Assembly (NCBI GenBank): GCA_045837725.1
Contig: JBEWZL010000237.1
Span: 1-64,000, forward strand
Reading direction: 5' to 3'
DNA from: Vermamoeba vermiformis
Lineage: Eukaryota > Tubulinea > Echinamoebida
DNA length: 64,000 nucleotides
Each line of letters opens with the position of its first letter. Position 1 is the stretch's first letter. Below the pieces are notes generated by a model, which worked only from the letters and a program-made list of their open reading frames with translations, made no database searches and was not told where the DNA came from. Both the position numbers and the translations under genes were made by a program. Shown one piece after another: positions 57,897-64,000 of this stretch.

Positions 57897-58191
57897 TTAA
57901 AAATGTCCGTGGTGACCGTGTCCATGTCCGTGATGTCCACCATGGTGCCCGTGATGACCGTGATGTGAGAAATGACTGTGGTGGCTGTGATGGTGATGAT
58001 GGCCGTGTGAAGCGCCAAACTAAATAATAAATTAATTAGTAAATAGCTCGATCGAAATAAAATTAAATTTATTAACGTACTTGGAAGCCAATATGAGCAT
58101 TATGATGTCCGTGGTGGCCGTGGTGGTGATGGCCGTGATGATGGCTATCAACTTCAATGTAATGAGGAGGACCGCAGCACAATAAACCCAT
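57897..58191 (-). CDS. Histidine/glycine-rich 77-residue protein
   Basis: Two exons (58191-58081 and 58019-57897) join at a GTACGT donor and a TTTAG acceptor. The protein starts MGLLCCGPPHYIEVD and then is almost wholly His and Gly with a few Ser, Phe and Ala (GHHHHGHHGHH, SHHSHFSHHGHHGHHGG), ending HHGHF. About half of all residues are histidine. Gly-2 followed by a Cys pair is a possible lipid-modification site, placing it at a membrane. Histidine-rich chains of this kind bind Zn, Cu or Ni, so metal storage or buffering is a reasonable guess. An open frame interrupted only by a proper intron argues it is a real gene. Confidence 0.68.
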
Positions 58192-58711
58192 AGGTAATTA
58201 TATTAGCTAATATAAATTTGTTGTTAAAATTATTTGCTATTAAGCTCTTGGTGTTGTTCGCTAGGTGCAATAAAATGGGAATGGTGCGTTTTCGTTTTTC
58301 TCTTTTTCCTTAGCCCTGGCAGATCCAGCTTATTTTTGGGAACAGAAATATCTCAGGCATTTTCATTCTCAGAACTTGGTGCAGGATATTTTCGTAATTT
58401 TTAATCGTGCGATGGCATCGCTATAGGTCGGTTCCAAGCAAACTTGCGAAAGGCGACTGAAACGAATCCAATTCTTTTATTTGTTAGTTAACTACCTATT
58501 TGTACCTGTTTAGCGTACTGTTCGACGCATTCAAATTCATACAACCCAATTTTTTCGCGCCAACAACTAAAATGTCGGCGCTCGTCACGCGACTCCATAG
58601 TCACGTGGGACTTTCCTAATAAGGCATACCCAGAGCCATCCCCAATGGCATTGTTGCCATAGGGGGTTGATATAGATGCGATACCTAGGGAGGTCGGGAG
58701 AGTGCGCAACA
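58192..58711. other. Intergenic region containing one arm of an inverted repeat
   Basis: About 520 bases between the His-rich gene start and the PPR gene stop. It includes the 58515-58567 inverted-repeat arm and a small hairpin near 58650 (ATGGCA with TGCCAT). No gene seen. Confidence 0.5.
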
Positions 58712-58769
58712 TTATGGTTGTTTTCGCGAAAAAATCGAGTTGTATGAATTTGAATGCGTCGAACAGTAC
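58515..58769. repeat. 53-bp inverted repeat at the PPR gene 3' end
   Basis: The arm at 58717-58769 is the last coding part of the PPR gene; its reverse complement recurs at 58515-58567. The arms match at 49 of 53 positions (the first 30 bases are identical), separated by 149 bases, and weaker similarity continues inward for about 25 bases. A transcript that reads through both would fold into a long hairpin. Confidence 0.85.
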
Positions 58770-60128
58770 AATTCTTTACATTGGTCCCAAAATTGAACAA
58801 ATTGCTGCTCTTGTATCGCAGTCAGAGGCCTTGCGAGTTCAGATTTGGCTGCTTTGTTATGCCAATTGAAAGGTGGTGTAGGTCTCGAGCTCGCGTCTAG
58901 ATTCCGGTATATGCATTGAAAGAATGTTCTTACAAACTTGTAGTCTAATTTAGGCAAAGAAGTGACATCGACAACATGAAATCCAGCCTCGAACTCTTTA
59001 CATCTCGCGGCTGCTTCGAGCAATGACGCTATAATAAATTTATATCAGTATAAATGTACACTATGTGCTATATTTGAATACTTACACGCCACATTGACAG
59101 AAGATCCAATGCTGAGTTTGCTTTCTTGGTAGATCTGTACAGCCTTTGAGAATTTGTTCGCGAATCCTAAGCCATCCAATATTACGGCATATGTTGCTTC
59201 ATCAGGTAGTATATTTTTGCTCTTCATCTCCTCAAACAGACCAAGTGCTTCGTCGATCAAGCTGGATTTGCAAAACATTTCAATAGCAATGTTGTATGAG
59301 ATTGTATTCATCGGCTTGTTGCTCAACTGTCTCTCCTTGAAAATACTCTTTAATTCGTTGATTTTGTGGCACTGAACAAAGGCTTTCAAAAGACCATTAA
59401 AGACAAACACATCCGCACCGAATCTCTGTTCGAACTCTTTGAACAGATCCACTGCCTTCTCGACTTGCAATAATCGTGCATATATAACCATCAAGTGGTA
59501 ATACTCGTGTTTGACCATATCAGCGCTATTATTAGTTTTTAATTGCGCAACAAACGCATCTAATTCGCCCTTCATTTCTTTCAACGCAGAACTGACTTGC
59601 CGACTGTACTCGCGCTTAGAATGTAATATGCCATTAATAACAAGGCTATATATGCGTGCGTTAGGCTTGAATGACAGATCTGCTCGTGTCATTTCGTCCA
59701 TTAATTGGCGCGCTTTGATCCATTCTCTTTTGTTCGAATAAAATTCAATCACCAGTTCATATGAACGATAGTCCGGCTTAATATCTATAGATAAAAAACG
59801 TTATTACGAGTAAGTAAAGGCTTACTTTGGACTTACGGCTATTTTTCAATTGATCCCAAGCTTTTTCAACATTTTCTTCAGAGCCTCTTCTAATTGCGTG
59901 AATTAAATCCCCAAAAATTTTGCTATTTTTCTCCGTATTATTGGTGCAGTAGATCCTTGCTGGAAATAATCTTGCGAGTAAAGATCTGGATTGATTTTCT
60001 GACGCGCTGCTTGATCGAATAACACTACTAGTCTAAAGAGTTATTAATATTAATACAGAGTTTTTTTTGCAATTACTTACCCGAGCAGATCTCGCGGAAC
60101 GCGTCATCAAACGGTAAATTGAATTCAT
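58712..60128 (-). CDS. Mitochondrial pentatricopeptide-repeat (PPR) protein
   Basis: Minus-strand exons from 60128 (MNSIYRLMTRSARSA), about 60030-59840, 59800-59090 and a last exon to 58712. The N-terminus is rich in Arg and Ser and lacks acids, consistent with mitochondrial import. The middle carries helical repeats of about 35 residues: YSLVINGILHSKREY, VFNGLLKAFVQCHKINELKSIF, YNIAIEMFCKSSLIDEALGLF, TYAVILDGLGFANKFSKAVQIY. These are typical PPR units, which bind single-stranded RNA in organelles for processing or translation. The last exon has a non-repeat C-terminal domain. The 3' end of the coding sequence forms one arm of an inverted repeat. Confidence 0.85.
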
Positions 60129-60346
60129 CTTCGTTACTTGAACATTCATAATAATTTGTTGCCAATTATTTATTCATCAGCACCAATCATGAGTCATGTT
60201 GTTACACTTCGGCGCGAAAAAGACAATTGGAAGACAATCACGCGGACTGTTCAAAATTGGAGTTGATGGTTGCACATCATCAGCGAAACAACACGTGAAA
60301 CGATCATTTGTTAAATAATACGTGTTATTATTATCGAATTCAAGTC

Positions 60347-61965
60347 ATGGCTGGCCGTAGAATAACTGTATGGGTCAAATGCTTGATCCTGCTTCAAATA
60401 TTTTTCTGTGTAATAAAATGCGCAGAAACTACTGTAGAAGATCATAATGACGAGGTAAGTGCCAATTTTTCTCCTTTTAATAATTTTTCTGATTTTTGCG
60501 GTTAAATCTTGATCAAATCTGGCTTGCCTGCATTACTCGGCAATGTTATATCCATAGACATTATTTAAATTAATATTATGAATGTACGATATGAAATATC
60601 TAGAACGAATGTAAACTTCTAGTGTTGTATGTGATCTTCTTGAAACGTGAAGATCCTTCTGGAATTTTTTGGCCGTTTTGTACAAAAACAAAATTTTTCA
60701 ATTTCTTTCATTCATCTTGTACTCACATATTAACAAACATATAAGGCCGATATCATTATAAGCGCCAATAACTTGCCTGAAGAAACAATGTTGAACCAAG
60801 CTGCGCGTCTGATCAAGAAAGTTGTCAAGCCCTTCGCTACATCTGATGGTAATTTCGACCTAATGTGCATTTAAATTAAATACAAATATTAATTTTACTA
60901 AATATTATAGGTGCTGGTGTCTCTTTGAGCAGAACTATCGGAGGACCAAGAATCGATAACTTCGATCCCTTTTTATTATTGGATGAATTCAAGTCCGAAG
61001 ACGTATGTATTACTAAAACAATTACGAAATTGATATTAATAATAATTTGCGATTAGGCCAATGATTATATTGCCGGATTTCCCGATCACCCTCACCGTGG
61101 CTTCGAAACAGTGACTTATATGCTCACAGGCAGTATGGAGCACAAAGACCACAAGGGCAACAAAGGCTTGTTGCGATCTGGCTCCGTACAGTGGATGACT
61201 GCAGGCCGCGGTATCGTTCACTCTGAAATGCCCAAACAAGACAATGGTTTGATTTGGGGCTTCCAATTGGTACGTACAAATATTTAAATATTATTCAGGG
61301 CGCTATTACCGCATTGTTTATTACTGGATCTAACATAAATTTTATTAGTGGGTGAATTTGCCTAAAAAGGATAAAATGGTCGAACCTCGTTACCAAGACA
61401 TTCAACCGGAGAACATCCCCGTTGTAGAGCTCCAAGACGGTGTTAAAGTCAAAGTCGTTGCTGGAGAACTCAACGGCGTGAAAGGTGCTGTCACTGAAGT
61501 TGTCACGAAGCCTACGTACTTGGACATTCATTTGCCAGCCAATACCAAATTTAGTCATCCAGTGCCCTCCGACCACAACGCATTTACCTACATTTATGAA
61601 GGCAAGGCGACTTTCTTGTCCGGTGCCAATGACAAACAAACCTTGGATGCCAGCAACTTGATCCGTAAGTAACTCGCTACTTCTACTATTTTATGTTATT
61701 AGTGCATATATTAATATATTATAATAGTCTATGAACAAGGTGCTGACGTCATTAGCCTTGAAACTCACGATAAACCAGCTCGCGTTTTGTTGGTCTCAGG
61801 CAAGCCCATCAACGAACCTGTAAGTCGACAATTAACTTCGTAGAAATGATTTTTATCGTGTTAATAACCTTATTATAACAGATTGCTCGTTATGGTCCCT
61901 TCGTTATGAACACGCGCGAAGAAATTATGCAAGCGTTCCAAGACTTTCAATCTGGTCGTTTCTAA
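60347..61965 (+). CDS. Pirin family protein, possibly with a signal peptide
   Basis: Seven exons (60347-60454, 60746-60848, 60911-61002, 61057-61269, 61349-61664, 61728-61819, 61882-61965) sum exactly to 335 residues. From exon 2 the protein is a standard bicupin pirin: [32 protein letters not shown] with two His and the downstream GIVHSEMP His/Glu, the usual four iron ligands. The C-terminus ends [18 protein letters not shown]. Pirins are iron-dependent nuclear cofactors or quercetinases. Exon 1 encodes a hydrophobic secretion-like leader ([20 protein letters not shown]), unexpected for the family; translation may instead start at [13 protein letters not shown] (ATG at 60788), making exon 1 part of another transcript form. 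Confidence 0.88.
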
Positions 61966-62143
61966 ACTGTAGCGAAACACCTAAAAGCTCAATTTTGATT
62001 GTAAATATTCGTAGAATAAACCACTGTATTGTAACACCATGAATCTCATTGTATGAATTGATTTCGGACAGGTCTAAAATTGGCATTAGAAAAATATCTT
62101 CGGCGGCAATTGTTTCAATACAAAAGTGCTCGAAGAGATAACT

Positions 62144-63362
62144 ATGCTTTCAGACCGAATACTAAATCACACATTTGCCACCGCTGGAGTGGTCGCAGTA
62201 GCAGGAATCGGGCTGTACTTCTTTCGAAAGGTAATCATCGCATATTCAATAAAAGGTGTTCTAAAATAATATCCGCTAGTTAATTGCAGGTGGAGTGAAC
62301 CCCTATCACCCAGATCTGGCAGGGAAAGTAAGGATCTTGTTCAATTAATTTCAAAAATAATTGGGTGCAGACAGCAATAGTTACAGGCGGAAACACTGGA
62401 ATAGGTTATGAAACTGTAAAATCTCTGGCAAAATTAAATGCCAATGTTATTGTGAGTAAGTAGTTGCAACTGATAATGCCATCCGTTTTGACAAGTGTCT
62501 AACTTTCAATTCTTCAGCGGTCAGAAGTGATGAAAAAGGCATCCGCACCGTTGAAAAACTTCGCAAAGAGACTGGAAACTATCGAATCGATTACCTCGTA
62601 CTCGAGCTGTCAAGTTTCAAATCGATCCACAACTTTGTCAAAGAATTCGAGAAGAGAGGTCAAAAGATTGATATTCTTATCAACAATGCCGGTGTGCTGG
62701 TATGAAGTGATATTCCAATGAGATTGATCGAAATATAACCTGGCTTACAGGCTCCACCAAGTTCTCTTACCGAGGACGGCTTAGAATTTCATTTCGGCGT
62801 GAACTACTTGGGTCACTTTCTTCTCACAAATCTCTTACTGAGGGCTAACTTACTTGCTGATGGATCGCGCATTGTATCACTATCATCGCACGGACACTTC
62901 TCCGGCAAGATCAACTTTGACGATTTGAACTGCAGCGGATTCTACGCTTACGCTCAAAGCAAACTCGCAATCATTCTTTTCTCTCGCGAACTGAACCGCA
63001 GACTGAAAGAACAAGGCAAGAACATTATCTCTGTCTCGTGCCATCCTGGCATGGGTAAGTTACTCTGAACCATTAAATTACGTGACTAAACGTTTCATGT
63101 TAAAGTGGTCACTGAGATGGGACGGCACATTCCTTGGTACTTCAAGCTGGTCATGACTCCTATCATGCGTTGGTTCACAAAAACAGCCGAACAGGGAGCC
63201 CAAACAACGCTCTATTGCGCACTTGCCCCTGAAGTTGCGAAGCAAGGTGGCGAGTACTTTTTTGACTGCAAATTGTATACGAAACCAAGTGCTGACGCTC
63301 GGGATGACAAGTTGGCTAAGAAGTTGTGGGAATTCAGCGAGAGATTGGCTAAACTGATTTAG
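62144..63362 (+). CDS. Membrane-anchored retinol-dehydrogenase-like SDR, copy 1
   Basis: Six exons (62144-62230, 62280-62327, 62371-62455, 62518-62699, 62751-63054, 63106-63362) encode 320 residues. An N-terminal hydrophobic segment (FATAGVVAVAGIGLYFFRK) acts as a membrane anchor. The SDR core has TGGNTGIGYE, NNAGVL, the catalytic Ser in IVSLSSHGHF and YAYAQSK. Order and C-terminal length resemble the RDH11-14/WWOX-type group, which reduce retinal, steroids or lipid aldehydes with NADP(H) at the ER or lipid droplets. It is unrelated to the five cytosolic SDRs at 11-21 kb beyond the fold. The substrate cannot be assigned. Confidence 0.9.
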
Positions 63363-63514
63363 CATGCTGTACCTGACGTAACAAACTCAAGTATTAACAC
63401 TTCGTAACGAAGATTCTTGATATTGTGGATTTTGGTCAATAGTATTTATGGAATTGCCGTATTTGAGCTGTAGTGAAATTTTAAACCTGAACGAATTTAA
63501 CTAAACAACACAAG

Positions 63515-64000
63515 ATGAATACTCGCTTAGAATACTTCCAACGAAATAAGCTGGCCACTGCTGGCACCGTTGCTGCCGCTGGAATTGGTTTGTTCTTTTG
63601 GCGGAAGGTAAACTGAATCAACGCGCCAATTGGTGCCGTCATTAATTCATCTATTCAGTTTATCGGCGGTGCATCGAATCCCCATCACCCAGATTTAACG
63701 GGAAAGGTGAGTCAAAATTAATTTGTGATTTCAAAATAAATCAAAAATTAAAATATTTAGCTCGTGGTTGTCACCGGCGGAAACACGGGAATTGGGTATG
63801 AAACCGCTAAGGGCCTCGCCCAATTAAAAGCGGAAGTTATTGTGAGTAAGTGTTGTGTTACCAACGTGGCAAATCTGACCATTTCCTCTAGCGGTGAGAA
63901 GTGACGAAAAAGGCGTCCGTACTGTTGAAAAACTTCGCAAAGAGACTGGAAACTATCGAATCGACTACCTCGTGCTTGAGCTGTCAAGTTTCAAATCGAT
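63515..64000 (+). CDS. Membrane-anchored retinol-dehydrogenase-like SDR, copy 2 (cut by window end)
   Basis: Exons 63515-63607, 63659-63706, 63761-63845 and 63892 onward, running off the window. Exon lengths 2 and 3 (48 and 85) equal those of copy 1, and the N-terminal anchor (LATAGTVAAAGIGLFFWRK) aligns. TGGNTGIGYETAK gives the cofactor loop. In the fourth exon the two copies are almost identical at the DNA level from 63898 to the end, more alike than in the earlier exons. It is a tandem duplicate starting 150 bases after copy 1. Partial only because of the window edge. Confidence 0.88.

Noticed and set aside
57818-58027. Plus-strand Asp/Val-rich frame
   Set aside because: It is the antisense of the histidine codons in the His-rich gene.

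Overview
This is a stretch of nuclear DNA from an intron-rich eukaryote. Genes on both strands carry many short spliceosomal introns, mostly GT-AG with GTAAGT or GTACGT donors. All three standard stop codons are used, intergenic DNA is AT-rich, and the products are typically eukaryotic: eRF3 with a PAM2 motif, an ABCG transporter, a PH-domain protein, a PPR protein and a protein kinase. The gene set (CHAT and caspase-like proteases, secreted GPI-type proteins, ankyrin-like repeat protein, PH plus DUF4476) fits a free-living amoeba-like protist, but I cannot fix the lineage. I see no rRNA gene, no complete tRNA gene, no CRISPR array and no recognisable transposon or virus-derived element.

Layout. 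0.15-6.5 kb (minus): a giant type II membrane protein that joins DUF1800 and DUF1501. 7.3-8.1 kb (minus): poorly resolved small genes. 8.25-11.2 kb: translation release factor eRF3 in 12 exons. 11.6-21.2 kb: five paralogous short-chain dehydrogenases (one inverted), with a secreted kelch-EGF gene and a decayed secreted-protein gene between them. 21.3-25.8 kb (minus): an ABCG transporter with a cysteine-rich ectodomain. 26.5-32.5 kb: a GPI-type surface protein, a PH/DUF4476 protein and a small secreted protein.

33.5-45.9 kb is the most striking region: three proteins of the caspase/CHAT protease clan lie on the same strand (caspase-like C14, TPR-CHAT, TPR-CHAT), with one intronless gene of unknown function inserted divergently between the two CHAT genes. 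This resembles a cell-death or defence island, although that role is inferred only from domains and clustering.

46.4-64 kb: a four-TM protein with an ER-retrieval tail, a mitochondrial ACSS3-type acyl-CoA synthetase, a HAD-like protein, a proline-rich membrane protein, an F-box-like/ankyrin-like repeat protein, a kinase, a tandem pair of unknown 159-residue proteins with tiny first exons, a histidine-rich 77-residue peptide, a mitochondrial PPR protein whose 3' end is duplicated as an inverted repeat, a pirin with a possible signal peptide, and two tandem membrane-anchored retinol-dehydrogenase-like SDRs, the second cut by the window end. Exon boundaries given here were read by eye from splice sites and reading-frame continuity.
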